Notes: generated by a model not told the origin, from the sequence alone. DNA of 64,000 nt from an uncultured Blautia sp. (GCA_946557785.1 CAMNTH010000019.1:1-64000), one strand, 5' to 3'; numbered from the stretch's first letter, positions 45,885 through 55,666 are shown. Numbers and translations are program-made.

Positions 45885-45921
45885 AGGCTGCTGGGCTTTT
45901 GCGGGTTACAGCAGCCTTTTT
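45885..45921 (+). terminator. Terminator after the DUF5060/DUF4038 glycosidase
   Basis: GGCTGCTG pairs with CAGCAGCC, followed by five T. It closes the module 2 operon before the LacI gene. Confidence 0.8.
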
Positions 45922-45926
45922 ATACA

Positions 45927-45955
45927 TTGACAGTGTTTAGAAATAAGTTTAAACT
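45927..45955 (+). promoter_or_regulatory. Promoter with overlapping operator of the module 2 LacI gene
   Basis: A consensus -35 TTGACA at 45927-45932 and TAAACT at 45950-45955 with a 17-nt spacer. The perfect palindrome AGTTTAAACT (45946-45955) covers the -10 box, so binding would block RNA polymerase. This implies autoregulation by the encoded LacI protein. Confidence 0.6.
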
Positions 45956-45994
45956 ATTCATAAAGTTTAATAAAAAAGAAGGCGGGTGATATAC

Positions 45995-47008
45995 GTGAAG
46001 ATAAAAGCCGTTGATATCGCAAGAAAACTGAATATTTCTAAAGCAACCGTTTCGCTGGCGCTGAATAATAAGCCGGGGGTCAGCGAGAAGACAAAAGAAA
46101 AGATTATGCGCTGTATTGCACAGATGGAGGGGGAGCTTTTGGAGGAAAAAGAGGAAAGGCCTGCCAGCAAAAAGATAATCAAGATTATTATTATGAACAA
46201 TAACCTTGGCTTAATGACAGATTATGAACTGGATCTCTGGTCAGAAGTACTGGCTGTTTTTGATAAGGAGAGCAGAAGACTTGGATATACCCTGGGAGTT
46301 ACCTATGTGGCGCCAAATCCCCAGGATGTGGAGCAGGTGATCCGTGATGCAAATGAGGAAAATGTTGCCGGGGTTATTTTAGACGCTACAGAGATGAGGC
46401 CGGAGCAGTTTGAGCCGTTTCGGGAAATCCGCAGGCCCATGGTGATCTATGATAATGATCTCAGCGAGGAATACCATTGCGTGGCCATTGATAATGTGGC
46501 GGCTTCCAGACAAACGGTAGATTATCTGGTGGCCAGAGGGTGCAGGGATATTAAATATCTGGCAAATACAACGGATATTTATAATTTTCAGCAAAGACGT
46601 GCAGGATATCGTGCAGGCCTTCGTAAGAACAGGCTGGAGCTTCGGGATGATTCAATTCTTCCGATTGGCGGAAGAATTGATAATGTCTATGAAAATATGA
46701 AAAGATATCTGGAAACCCATAGGCTTCCTGATGCTTTTCTTATGGAAAATTATCAGGTTTCTTTGGGGGTCCTGCATGCTCTTAGAGAAAAAGGATATGA
46801 GGTGCCAAAGGACGTTTCCCTTGTGGGGATTGATGAGCTTCCCAGTTATTTTACAGGGGATTTCCCTCTGACTACGGTAAAGATCGAGCATGAGGAGCGG
46901 GCAAAGGTGGTTATGATGTTTTTGGAGCAGGAAATGAAGGGCGTAATTTCCAGGAAATTTAAAGCTTATTCCAACTGTGAGCTCCTTCCTGGGAAAAGTG
47001 TCAGGTAG
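45995..47008 (+). CDS. LacI-family transcriptional regulator (module 2)
   Basis: About 337 residues. Helix-turn-helix IKAVDIARKLNISKATVSLALNNKPGVSEKTKEKIM at the N-terminus; an effector-binding domain from about 65 (KKIIKIIIMNNN) to the end. The start is GTG at 45995, with GGGTGAT at 45984-45990 as ribosome site; an earlier GTG at 45986 is inside that site. It lies directly downstream of the module 2 glycosidase on the same strand. The shared TTTAAAC-type sites at 41158-41188 and 45946-45955 suggest that it controls the transport operon and itself. Confidence 0.92.
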   Translation: MKIKAVDIARKLNISKATVSLALNNKPGVSEKTKEKIMRCIAQMEGELLEEKEERPASKKIIKIIIMNNNLGLMTDYELDLWSEVLAVFDKESRRLGYTLGVTYVAPNPQDVEQVIRDANEENVAGVILDATEMRPEQFEPFREIRRPMVIYDNDLSEEYHCVAIDNVAASRQTVDYLVARGCRDIKYLANTTDIYNFQQRRAGYRAGLRKNRLELRDDSILPIGGRIDNVYENMKRYLETHRLPDAFLMENYQVSLGVLHALREKGYEVPKDVSLVGIDELPSYFTGDFPLTTVKIEHEERAKVVMMFLEQEMKGVISRKFKAYSNCELLPGKSVR

Positions 47009-47066
47009 AGAAAAAATGCGGTGTACAGCAGCCGGAAAGTTTTTGAAACCGAGGGAAAGAAAAAGA

Positions 47067-47095
47067 TAGACTTTCCTGTCTAAAAACTATATACT
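47067..47095 (+). promoter_or_regulatory. Candidate pot operon promoter
   Basis: TAGACT at 47067-47072 and TATACT at 47090-47095 with a 17-nt spacer. The 164-nt interval 47009-47172 holds no gene. Confidence 0.35.
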
Positions 47096-47172
47096 ATATT
47101 CCATAGCACTTTTTTGAGTTCCAAAGATAAGGCTATTTCTGAAAAAATTAAATACGACTGGAGGAATGAACT

Positions 47173-48235
<1,063 letters not shown>

Positions 48236-48246
<11 letters not shown>

Positions 48247-49051
48247 ACGTTACCTGGCAGGGCCGTACCTGTTCTGGTCTGTCTCCTTTGTGGTGATCCC
48301 CCTTCTGGTAATTGTTTATTATGCCTTTACTACCGATGAAGGAGGCTTTACATTTGCCAATCTGGGGCAGATTGTGACCCCGGAGAATTTAAAGGCACTT
48401 GGCATTTCCCTTTTGCTGTCTTTTTTCAGCACTGTGGTCTGCCTTTTGCTGGCTTACCCGCTGGCAATGATTTTAAGTGCCAGAAATATGAATCAGTCAA
48501 GCTTTATCGTGCTGATTTTTATTCTTCCCATGTGGATGAATTTCCTACTGCGTACCATGGCGTGGCAGACCCTTTTGGAAAAGACGGGTGTGATCAACAG
48601 TATTTTGGGATTCCTGCATCTGCCCTTGCTGGATATTATCAATACGCCTTATGCCATTATCCTGGGCATGGTGTATAACTTCCTGCCCTTTATGGTACTG
48701 CCGATTTATAATGTCCTTATCAAAATAGATAAGGACGTGGTGAATGCGGCCCGTGACCTGGGTGCCAATTCGGCGCAGACTTTTTTGAAGATTACCCTTC
48801 CTTTAAGTGTTCCAGGAGTGATCAGCGGGATTACAATGGTATTTGTGCCTGCGCTGACAACCTTCGTGATCTCAGATCTTTTGGGCGGCGGTAAGATACT
48901 GCTCATTGGAAATGTGATCGAGCAGTCCTTTAAACAAAACAGCAACTGGCATGTTGGCAGCAGCCTTTCTTTGCTTCTGATGGTGTTTATCATTGGGAGC
49001 ATGGCCCTTGTGGCCAAATATGACACGGATGGGGAGGGCACTGTACTATGA
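48236..49051 (+). CDS. potB: Spermidine/putrescine ABC transporter permease
   Basis: 271 residues, six membrane helices, with the EAA-type loop [27 protein letters not shown] near residue 165. It starts with TTG at 48236 inside the last codons of potA; AGGAGGCGG upstream is a good ribosome site and [14 protein letters not shown] is the normal family start. It overlaps potC by four bases (ATGA). Confidence 0.94.
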
Positions 49052-50931
49052 TCAGGAAATCTTTGCAGAAAATATACCTGGCGCTGATTTTTATCCTTCT
49101 TTATGCGCCCATCGTGACTTTGATGGTTTTGTCCTTTAATAATTCCAAAACAAGGGCAAAATGGGGAGGCTTTACGCTGAAATGGTACAGGCAGCTCTTC
49201 CAGAATGAACAGATCATGAGCGCACTTTATACAACGCTGATCATTTCCTTCTTTGCTGCAGGGATTGCTACAGTGATAGGTACGGCGGCGGCGATCGCCA
49301 TCCAGGGAATGAAACAGAAATGGCGTACGCTGTATATGGGACTGACTAATATTCCCATGATGAACGCAGAAATCGTGATGGGTATTTCCCTCATGCTGCT
49401 GTTTATAGCCCTTCGCATGACGCTGGGATTCGGAACGATTTTGATCGCCCATATTACCTTTAATATACCCTATGTAATCTTAAGCGTTTCACCGAAGCTG
49501 AAACAAACCAGCAGGCATACCTTTGAGGCTGCCATGGATCTTGGGGCGTCTCCTCTTCAGGCGTTTTTTAAGGTGGTATTTCCAGATATCATGCCCGGCG
49601 TGCTCTCAGGATTCATGCTGGCGTTTACCATGTCCCTGGATGATTTTGTAATCACCCATTTTACCAAGGGACCTGGAATTGATACACTGTCAACCAAGAT
49701 TTATACGGAAGTGCGCAAGGGAATCAAGCCGGAGATATATGCCCTGTCCACTATCCTGTTTGTATCTGTGCTTGTGCTGCTGCTTCTCATCAATTACGCT
49801 CCGGAAGAAAAGGAGGATGGGAAGACAAAACGCAAGAAAGTGAAACGTCCGTCAAAGGTAAAGATGGTAGTGGTACGGAGAGTGATTCCTGCAGTTCTTT
49901 GCCTTGTGGTATTTGGGGGAGGAATCTACTATGCAACCAGGAACCAGATGATGAATGGGGACAAGGTAATCGTGTACAACTGGGGGGAATATATTGACCC
50001 GGAAGTCATTACCATTTTTGAGGAAGAAACAGGAATCGACGTAATTTATGAGGAATTTGAGACAAACGAAATCCTGTATCCCAAGGTAAGTTCAGGTGCT
50101 ATTGCCTATGACCTGGTTTGCCCAAGCGACTACATGATACAGCGGATGCTGGAAAACGGCCTTCTGGCAGAAATCGATTTTGAGAATGTTCCCAATGTGA
50201 AGTATATCGGTCAGCAGTACATGGAGCAGTCAAAGCAGTTTGACCCTGAAAATAAGTATTCTGTTCCGTATTGTTGGGGAACTGTGGGAATTCTTTATAA
50301 TAAGACTATGGTGGAGGAGCCGGTGGACAGCTGGGGAATCCTTTGGGATGAGAAGTATAAAGATAGTATCCTGATGCAGGATTCTGTCCGGGATGCTTTT
50401 GCTGTGGCGCTCCGTTATCTGGGATATTCTCTCAATTCTGCGGACCTGGATGAACTGAATGAAGCTATGGAGCTTCTGATTCGGCAGAAACCTTTGGTGC
50501 AGGCATATGTGATTGATCAGGTGCGTGATAAGATGATCGGTAATGAGGCGGCTCTGGGCGTGATTTATTCAGGCGAAGCCATTTATACCCAGTGGGAAAA
50601 TCCGGATTTGGAATACGTGATCCCAAAAGAGGGTACGAATATCTGGATCGATGCCTGGGTGATTCCAAAGAATGCGGAACATAAGGAGAATGCGGAAGCG
50701 TTCCTGGATTTCCTTTGCAGGCCGGATATTGCTCTGAAAAATTTTGAGTATATTACTTACTCCACTCCCAATACGGCAGCCCGTGAAATGATCGAGGATG
50801 AGCAGCTGCGTAACAGTAAGGTGGCTTTCCCGGATCTTGATAAGCTTCCGGAAATGGAAACCTTCCGGTATCTGGGAACAGAAGCTGACGGGGTTTATGG
50901 AGAGCTGTGGAATAAGGTGAAGTCTAAATAA
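49048..50931 (+). CDS. PotC permease fused to PotD polyamine-binding domain
   Basis: 627 residues. Residues 1 to about 255 are a PotC permease with six helices and EAA loop TFEAAMDLGASPLQAFFKVVFP. A basic cytoplasmic linker (KTKRKKVKRPSKVK) leads to a seventh helix (about 275-295, VIPAVLCLVVFGGGIYYA), then the PotD-type binding domain: VIVYNWGEYIDPEVI, YDLVCPSDYMIQRM, YSVPYCWGTVGILYN, GTNIWIDAWVIPKNA. The extra helix places the binding domain outside the cell, tethered to the membrane, which removes the need for a lipoprotein anchor. It completes the potABC(D) importer with PotA and PotB. Confidence 0.95.
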   Translation: MIRKSLQKIYLALIFILLYAPIVTLMVLSFNNSKTRAKWGGFTLKWYRQLFQNEQIMSALYTTLIISFFAAGIATVIGTAAAIAIQGMKQKWRTLYMGLTNIPMMNAEIVMGISLMLLFIALRMTLGFGTILIAHITFNIPYVILSVSPKLKQTSRHTFEAAMDLGASPLQAFFKVVFPDIMPGVLSGFMLAFTMSLDDFVITHFTKGPGIDTLSTKIYTEVRKGIKPEIYALSTILFVSVLVLLLLINYAPEEKEDGKTKRKKVKRPSKVKMVVVRRVIPAVLCLVVFGGGIYYATRNQMMNGDKVIVYNWGEYIDPEVITIFEEETGIDVIYEEFETNEILYPKVSSGAIAYDLVCPSDYMIQRMLENGLLAEIDFENVPNVKYIGQQYMEQSKQFDPENKYSVPYCWGTVGILYNKTMVEEPVDSWGILWDEKYKDSILMQDSVRDAFAVALRYLGYSLNSADLDELNEAMELLIRQKPLVQAYVIDQVRDKMIGNEAALGVIYSGEAIYTQWENPDLEYVIPKEGTNIWIDAWVIPKNAEHKENAEAFLDFLCRPDIALKNFEYITYSTPNTAAREMIEDEQLRNSKVAFPDLDKLPEMETFRYLGTEADGVYGELWNKVKSK

Positions 50932-50949
50932 AAATAGATATCAGGTTGT

Positions 50950-50982
50950 AAAAGATAGCCGTGTGCAGGACGGCTATCTTTT
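50950..50982 (+). terminator. Terminator after the pot operon
   Basis: AAAAGATAGCCGT and ACGGCTATCTTTT form a perfect 13-bp stem with a seven-base loop. Arms ending in A and T runs make it suited to stop transcription on either strand. Confidence 0.9.
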
Positions 50983-51088
50983 ATGTGCAGAGTATAACAA
51001 GGGGATACGTGTACAGGTTATTAAGGCTTAGTCCCGCTGCCGTCCTGAAAGATAAATAGTAAAAATTGTCTGAATATTTCCAAACCCC

Positions 51089-51116
51089 TTGATTTTTTAA
51101 TTCATTGTGTTAAAAT
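51089..51116 (+). promoter_or_regulatory. Candidate promoter of tRNA-Gly
   Basis: TTGATT at 51089-51094 and TAAAAT at 51111-51116 with a 16-nt spacer, nine bases before the tRNA 5' end. Confidence 0.5.
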
Positions 51117-51124
51117 AATCTCAT

Positions 51125-51195
51125 GCAGATATAGTTCATTGGTAGAACACCAGCTTCCCAAGCTGGGGAGGCGGGTTCGATTCCCGTTATCTGCT
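51125..51195 (+). tRNA. tRNA-Gly (anticodon CCC)
   Basis: Acceptor stem GCAGATA pairs with TATCTGC, with discriminator T. The anticodon stem CCAGC/GCTGG encloses TTCCCAA, giving anticodon CCC, which reads GGG. The T-arm GGCGGGTTCGATTCCCGTT is standard. CCA is not encoded; a T-run follows directly and probably ends transcription. Confidence 0.95.
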
Positions 51196-51257
51196 TTTTT
51201 TAATACTTAAAATTCTGGTTTTGTACATAATTTGTTTTTGAAAAGAGGAGAATGCTT

Positions 51258-52052
51258 ATGAAGATCGGATTTATCGGCTGCGGCAATATGGGTTCTGCTA
51301 TGATTGGGGGGATTTTGAAAAAAAGGATTTTTCAAAAAGAAGAGATCATTGTATCCAATCTGACAGAAGAGGGTTCCAGAAGGAGCAGAGAAAAACTGGG
51401 GGTTATGACCACGCTGGATAATTGTGAAGTGGTGCGCAGGGCGAAGCTTGTGATTCTTGCGGTAAAACCCCAATATTATGAAGAAGTTCTAAATGAAGTA
51501 AAGGGCGAACTGACAGAAAAACACATGATCGTGGGAATCGCTCCTGGTAAAACCCTGGCGTGGCTGGAGGAAAAGTGCGGCACGCCGCTGAAGGCAGTAC
51601 GCTTTATGCCAAATACGCCTGCCCTTGTTGGAGAGGGAATGACGGGCGTTTGCTTTAATGAAAGGGTAACAGATGAGGAGATTACACAGATCAGGGAAAT
51701 TACAGATAGCTTTGGCCGTACGGAGATTGTTCCGGAACGTCTGATGGATGCAGTAGGCGCTGTCAGCGGCTGTTCGCCTGCCTTTGTATTTATGCTGGTA
51801 GAAGCCATGGCAGATGCTGCGGTAGCACTTGGAATGTCCAGAAAACAGGCGTATTCCTTTGGTGCGCAGGCAGTGCTTGGCAGTGCAAAAATGGTTCTGG
51901 AGACAGGACTGCATCCGGGTGAGCTAAAAGATATGGTAACGTCCCCTGCAGGTACCACCATTGAGGGAGTTCGGACCCTGGAAAAAGCAGGATTTCGAAG
52001 CGCAATGTTTGAAGCGCTGTTAGCTGCAGCAGAAAAAGGTAAAAAGTTGTAA
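51258..52052 (+). CDS. proC: Pyrroline-5-carboxylate reductase
   Basis: About 264 residues. The Rossmann motif GFIGCGNMGSAMIGG is at the start. RFMPNTPALVGEGMT and the C-terminal signature from VLGSAKMVLETG through SPAGTTIEGV are diagnostic. It reduces pyrroline-5-carboxylate to proline. ATG 51258 is preferred to 51252 because GAGGAG at 51245-51250 is then seven bases away. It stands alone between tRNA-Gly and the small Arg-rich ORF, with no proA or proB beside it. Confidence 0.96.
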   Translation: MKIGFIGCGNMGSAMIGGILKKRIFQKEEIIVSNLTEEGSRRSREKLGVMTTLDNCEVVRRAKLVILAVKPQYYEEVLNEVKGELTEKHMIVGIAPGKTLAWLEEKCGTPLKAVRFMPNTPALVGEGMTGVCFNERVTDEEITQIREITDSFGRTEIVPERLMDAVGAVSGCSPAFVFMLVEAMADAAVALGMSRKQAYSFGAQAVLGSAKMVLETGLHPGELKDMVTSPAGTTIEGVRTLEKAGFRSAMFEALLAAAEKGKKL

Positions 52053-52143
52053 TAAAACAAATTCTTTAAAAAATAATTTGGGAGCAAATTGTGCTAAAGA
52101 TAAGAATGTGCTAAACTGATTTCAGGAGAAGGAGGTTTGGCAC

Positions 52144-52341
52144 ATGCTTGTATTGGCAGAAAAAATGTTAATTTGGTCTATGAAGCTGGAGAAGAGCAGG
52201 TGGAAGGGGGGACGTCTGGCAGGAAGAATCCTGGGGATTTTTCCGGTGTATTATAGCTGCTGGCTGGAAAAACGATTGTTTAAAGGAAGCTGGAATCCGG
52301 GAGGTCGTTTAAGGAGACGAAGAAAAAGACGTCCCAGGTAA
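52144..52341 (+). CDS. Small basic protein, 65 residues, unknown
   Basis: An excellent ribosome site (AAGGAGG, eight bases before ATG) supports translation. The protein starts with an amphipathic segment (MLVLAEKMLIWSMKLEKSRW), has a mildly hydrophobic centre (AGRILGIFPVYYSCW) and ends in an Arg/Lys-rich tail (GGRLRRRRKRRPR). The strong positive charge could suggest binding to nucleic acid, membrane surface or wall polymer. I recognise no family. It lies between proC and the convergent CYTH gene, and no terminator was noticed between proC and it, so it could be read from proC. Confidence 0.55.
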   Translation: MLVLAEKMLIWSMKLEKSRWKGGRLAGRILGIFPVYYSCWLEKRLFKGSWNPGGRLRRRRKRRPR

Positions 52342-52376
52342 TCAAATAATATAGGAAAGGTAATATCCCCGGCAGA

Positions 52377-52838
52377 TCAGCCGGGAATTGAAGTTCCTTT
52401 GCTTAAATTGCTGTTATGGTATTTGGAAGAGTAGGTGACGTCTTCACCGAACCATTGCGGCGGTATATAGCTGTTGGCTGCTTCTTCTGACGGAAATTCC
52501 ACTTCTGCCAGGAGAAGACCCTTATAGATTTCATGGAATACATCCAGTTCTATGGTAAGGCCGTCTTTTTCCGGGATAAGGTATCTGGTCTTGGAGATTA
52601 CAATGCCGTCGGCTTTGGGTTTTAGATGCTCATAAGCTTCTTTTGTAAGGGGGAGATTATATTCCTCCCTGGTCAAAAGCCCTTTGGATTTATAAGTAAG
52701 ATAGTATTCTTCATCCTGACGGCGGATGCGTACTACCGGGTCTGTGCAGAGATACCCCTGTTCGATCCTGTGGAAAGGGCAGGTTTCCAGAGCAGGAAGA
52801 CTTTCCTTTTTTATTAGAAATTTTCTTTCGATTTCCAT
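52377..52838 (-). CDS. CYTH domain protein
   Basis: About 153 residues. It starts EIERKFLIKK, the ExExK signature of the CYTH (CyaB, thiamine triphosphatase) tunnel fold, followed by VRIRRQDEEYYLTYKSKG, IELDVFHE and LLLAEVEFPSEEAA, which supply the charged residues lining the tunnel. Members hydrolyse inorganic triphosphate or thiamine triphosphate using metal. ATG 52838 is chosen; GAGGTGA lies five bases upstream and overlaps the earlier in-frame GTG. Transcribed alone on the - strand, convergent with the small basic ORF. Confidence 0.92.
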   Translation of the reverse strand: MEIERKFLIKKESLPALETCPFHRIEQGYLCTDPVVRIRRQDEEYYLTYKSKGLLTREEYNLPLTKEAYEHLKPKADGIVISKTRYLIPEKDGLTIELDVFHEIYKGLLLAEVEFPSEEAANSYIPPQWFGEDVTYSSKYHNSNLSKGTSIPG

Positions 52839-52887
52839 AGATTTCACCTCGTATAAAATATTTCCTGTTTATAGTATACCCATTTTA

Positions 52888-52916
52888 TTGTAAAAAAGAA
52901 AGTGCAATGATATAAT
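52888..52916 (+). promoter_or_regulatory. Promoter of the DJ-1/PfpI gene
   Basis: TTGTAA at 52888-52893 and a perfect TATAAT at 52911-52916 with a 17-nt spacer, about 45 nt before the start codon. Confidence 0.65.
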
Positions 52917-52962
52917 ATGAACGAATTTAACAGCGCAAAGCGCAGAACAGATACAGGAGGTT

Positions 52963-53517
52963 ATGATGAACAAAGTATATATTTTTTTTGCAGATGGTTT
53001 TGAAGACATTGAGGGCTTGACTGTAGTGGATCTTATGCGCAGGGCGCAGATGGATATCAAAACGGTTTCTATTAAAAATACCAGGGAGGTGCAGACTTCC
53101 CACGGAATTACGCTCTTTACAGACTGCTTGTTTGCAGAAACGGATTTTTCGGATGCGGACATGCTGGTTCTTCCGGGAGGAATGCCGGGCACCCGTTATC
53201 TGGGAGAATTTAAGCCGCTTACTGAGCTCCTCGCAAAGTTTTATAAAGAAGGTGGAAAGGTTGCTGCTATCTGTGCGGCGCCAAGTGTATTTGCACAGCT
53301 TGGATTCCTGGAAGGAAGAAAAGCCACATCCTATCCATCTTTTATGGATAAGCTGCAGGGCGCTGTTACAACGGAGGATTCTGTGGCTGTAGATGGAAAT
53401 GTGACAACCAGCAGAGGCCTTGGAACAGCTGTGGATTTTTCACTTTCTTTGATTTCCCAGCTTGCAGGTGCAGAAAAAGCAAAAGAAATCGCAGAATCCA
53501 TTGTGTATTTTCGATAA
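52963..53517 (+). CDS. DJ-1/PfpI/ThiJ family protein
   Basis: 184 residues, single-domain DJ-1 fold. VYIFFADGFEDIEGLTVVDL contains the conserved acidic residue, and AAICAAPSVFAQLG the nucleophilic cysteine on the elbow. LPGGMPGTRYL and TSRGLGTAVDFSL are further family landmarks. Closest in type to YajL/DJ-1, linked to oxidative or carbonyl stress; the true activity is unsettled. CAGGAGG precedes two adjacent ATG codons (52963, 52966). It precedes the protein quality-control genes tig, clpP, clpX and lon. Confidence 0.93.
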   Translation: MMNKVYIFFADGFEDIEGLTVVDLMRRAQMDIKTVSIKNTREVQTSHGITLFTDCLFAETDFSDADMLVLPGGMPGTRYLGEFKPLTELLAKFYKEGGKVAAICAAPSVFAQLGFLEGRKATSYPSFMDKLQGAVTTEDSVAVDGNVTTSRGLGTAVDFSLSLISQLAGAEKAKEIAESIVYFR

Positions 53518-53574
53518 AACCTTGAGAAATGGGGCTTTTCCCGTGAAAAAACTCTGGCATTTTAGAAATGATTG

Positions 53575-53583
53575 TGCTATACT
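53575..53583 (+). promoter_or_regulatory. Extended -10 promoter of tig
   Basis: TGCTATACT forms an extended -10 element (TGn plus TATACT). The -35 match is poor, which fits this promoter class. A leader of about 120 nt with a GCCTGC/GCAGGC hairpin leads to the tig start. Confidence 0.5.
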
Positions 53584-53710
53584 ACCATAATGACTGTAAT
53601 TGTATCTCTTATGCTGGGATACGGGTGCCTGCATAGTTCGGAGCAGGCGGGAAATAACCATAGATAATAATTAGAAGAAATAACCTGATAATTAAGGAGG
53701 AACAAGAAAC

Positions 53711-54997
53711 ATGAGTTTACAGGTGGAAAAACTGGAAAAGAACATGGCGAAACTGACAATTGAAGTTTCCGCTGAAGATTTGGACAAGGCAATGCAGAGC
53801 GCATACCAGAAAGCTAAAGGAAAAATTTCCATTCCTGGATTCCGTAAAGGAAAAGCTCCAAGAAAAATGATTGAACAGATGTATGGTAAAGGTATTTTTC
53901 TGGAAGACGCAGCTAACGCCCTGATTCCGGAACATTACGGCAAAGCGCTGGAAGAATGCGATCTTGAGATCGTTTCACAGCCGGAGATCGATGTAACACA
54001 GGCAGAGCCTGGTAAACCATTCATCTTTACAGCAGAAGTAGCGGTAAAACCGGAAGTAACTCTTGGTGAGTACAAAGGTGTAGAGGTTCCGAAGGCAGAT
54101 GTAGAAGTAACTGACGAAGATGTTGACGCAGAACTTAAAAAAGAGCAGGAGAAGAATTCCAGAACAATCACTGTTGAAGACCGCGGAGCAGAGAATGGCG
54201 ATATTACCACGATCGACTTCGAAGGATTTGTTGACGGTGTAGCATTTGAAGGGGGCAAGGGAACAGACTACCCGCTGACACTTGGCTCCGGCTCCTTTAT
54301 CCCAGGATTCGAAGATCAGATTGTCGGCGCTAAGACAGGTGATCATATAGAAGTAAACGTTACTTTCCCGGAAGAATACCAGGCAAAGGAACTTGCAGGA
54401 AAGGCTGCTGTATTCCAGTGTGATGTGAAGAAGATCGAAGCTAAGGAACTTCCGGAGCTGGATGATGAGTTTGCACAGGATGTATCCGAATTTGATACTC
54501 TTGCTGAATACAAGGAAGACGTTAAGAAGAACCTTGCAGAAAAGAAAGAAAAAGAAGCTCTTCGTGCAAAAGAAGACGCTGCAGTTGAAAAAGCAGTTGA
54601 AAATGCTGAGATGGAGATTCCGGATGCAATGGTTCGCACTCAGGCCCGTCAGATGGTAGAGGATTTCAGCAGAAGAATGCAGCAACAGGGTCTTACCATG
54701 GATCAGTACTTCCAGTACACAGGCCTTACACTGGATAAGATGATCGATGATACAAAGCCGCAGGCTCTTAAGAGAATCCAGACAAGACTTGTTCTTGAAA
54801 AGATTGCAGAAACAGAAGACATTCAGCCGACTGAGGAAGAAGTAGATGAAGAAATTACAAAGATGGCTGAAATGTACAAGATGGAAGCAGCTAAATTAAA
54901 AGAGATTTTCGGAGAAACCGAAATGAATCAGATGAAGAAGGATATGGCAGTACAGAAAGCTGTAACCTTGATTGCTGAGGCTGCAAAGGAAGTTTAA
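53711..54997 (+). CDS. tig: Trigger factor (ribosome-associated chaperone and prolyl isomerase)
   Basis: 428 residues, full length. The N-terminal ribosome-binding domain includes GFRKGKAPRKMIEQMYG (signature GFRxGKxP). The FKBP-type domain occupies about 150-240 (DITTIDFEGFVDG, GSFIPGFEDQIVGAKTGD). The C-terminal helical chaperone arms follow. It shields nascent chains at the ribosome exit. AAGGAGG precedes the ATG. Its place before clpP, clpX and lon is a conserved order in many bacteria. Confidence 0.98.
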   Translation: MSLQVEKLEKNMAKLTIEVSAEDLDKAMQSAYQKAKGKISIPGFRKGKAPRKMIEQMYGKGIFLEDAANALIPEHYGKALEECDLEIVSQPEIDVTQAEPGKPFIFTAEVAVKPEVTLGEYKGVEVPKADVEVTDEDVDAELKKEQEKNSRTITVEDRGAENGDITTIDFEGFVDGVAFEGGKGTDYPLTLGSGSFIPGFEDQIVGAKTGDHIEVNVTFPEEYQAKELAGKAAVFQCDVKKIEAKELPELDDEFAQDVSEFDTLAEYKEDVKKNLAEKKEKEALRAKEDAAVEKAVENAEMEIPDAMVRTQARQMVEDFSRRMQQQGLTMDQYFQYTGLTLDKMIDDTKPQALKRIQTRLVLEKIAETEDIQPTEEEVDEEITKMAEMYKMEAAKLKEIFGETEMNQMKKDMAVQKAVTLIAEAAKEV

Positions 54998-55029
54998 TTT
55001 GATCTAAGCCAACGAATGGAGGCGTGAAT

Positions 55030-55611
55030 ATGAGTTTGGTACCTTATGTCATTGAACAGACGAGCAGGGGAGAAAGAAGTTACGACATTTATTCCAGACT
55101 TCTCAAGGACAGAATTATTTTTCTTGGTGAAGAGGTGAATGATGTAAGCGCAAGCATTATTGTGGCTCAGCTCCTTTTCCTGGAAGCAGAAGATCCGGGG
55201 AAGGATATCCAGCTTTACATCAACAGCCCGGGAGGTTCTGTAACGGCTGGTATGGCGATTTACGATACAATGAAATATATCAAGTGTGATGTTTCTACAA
55301 TCTGCCTTGGAATGGCGGCCAGCATGGGGGCATTCCTTCTTGCAGGCGGTACGAAGGGAAAAAGATTTGCTCTTCCTCATTCCACGATTATGATTCATCA
55401 GCCTTCCGGCGGTGCCCAGGGGCAAGCAACAGAAATTCAGATCGTTGCAGATCATATTGCCCAGACTAAGAGAATCTTAAATGAAATTCTGGCTGAGAAC
55501 ACCGGTCAGCCATTCGAAGTTGTAGAAAAAGACACTGACAGAGACAATTATATGACCGCAGAGGAAGCGAAAGCTTATGGCTTGATTGACGGTGTTGTCA
55601 TGCATAAATAG
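55030..55611 (+). CDS. clpP: ATP-dependent Clp protease proteolytic subunit
   Basis: About 193 residues. The catalytic Ser lies in [11 protein letters not shown], His in [12 protein letters not shown] and Asp in [14 protein letters not shown]. It forms the tetradecameric chamber that receives unfolded proteins from ClpX, and possibly from the ClpX paralogue at 9.1 kb. ATG 55030 is chosen, with GGAGGCG as ribosome site, over an in-frame GTG six bases upstream. It is 32 nt after tig and is followed by a hairpin. Confidence 0.98.
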   Translation: MSLVPYVIEQTSRGERSYDIYSRLLKDRIIFLGEEVNDVSASIIVAQLLFLEAEDPGKDIQLYINSPGGSVTAGMAIYDTMKYIKCDVSTICLGMAASMGAFLLAGGTKGKRFALPHSTIMIHQPSGGAQGQATEIQIVADHIAQTKRILNEILAENTGQPFEVVEKDTDRDNYMTAEEAKAYGLIDGVVMHK

Positions 55612-55666
55612 TGCTGATGTAAGGAACTGCTAAGTGCAGCAGACCTTGTGTAGGCTAAAGCAAAAG

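Noticed and set aside
52366-52388. CCCGGC/GCCGGG hairpin as terminator for the small basic ORF
   Set aside because: It overlaps the last codons of the convergent CYTH gene and has no T-run on either side, so I could not support it as a terminator.
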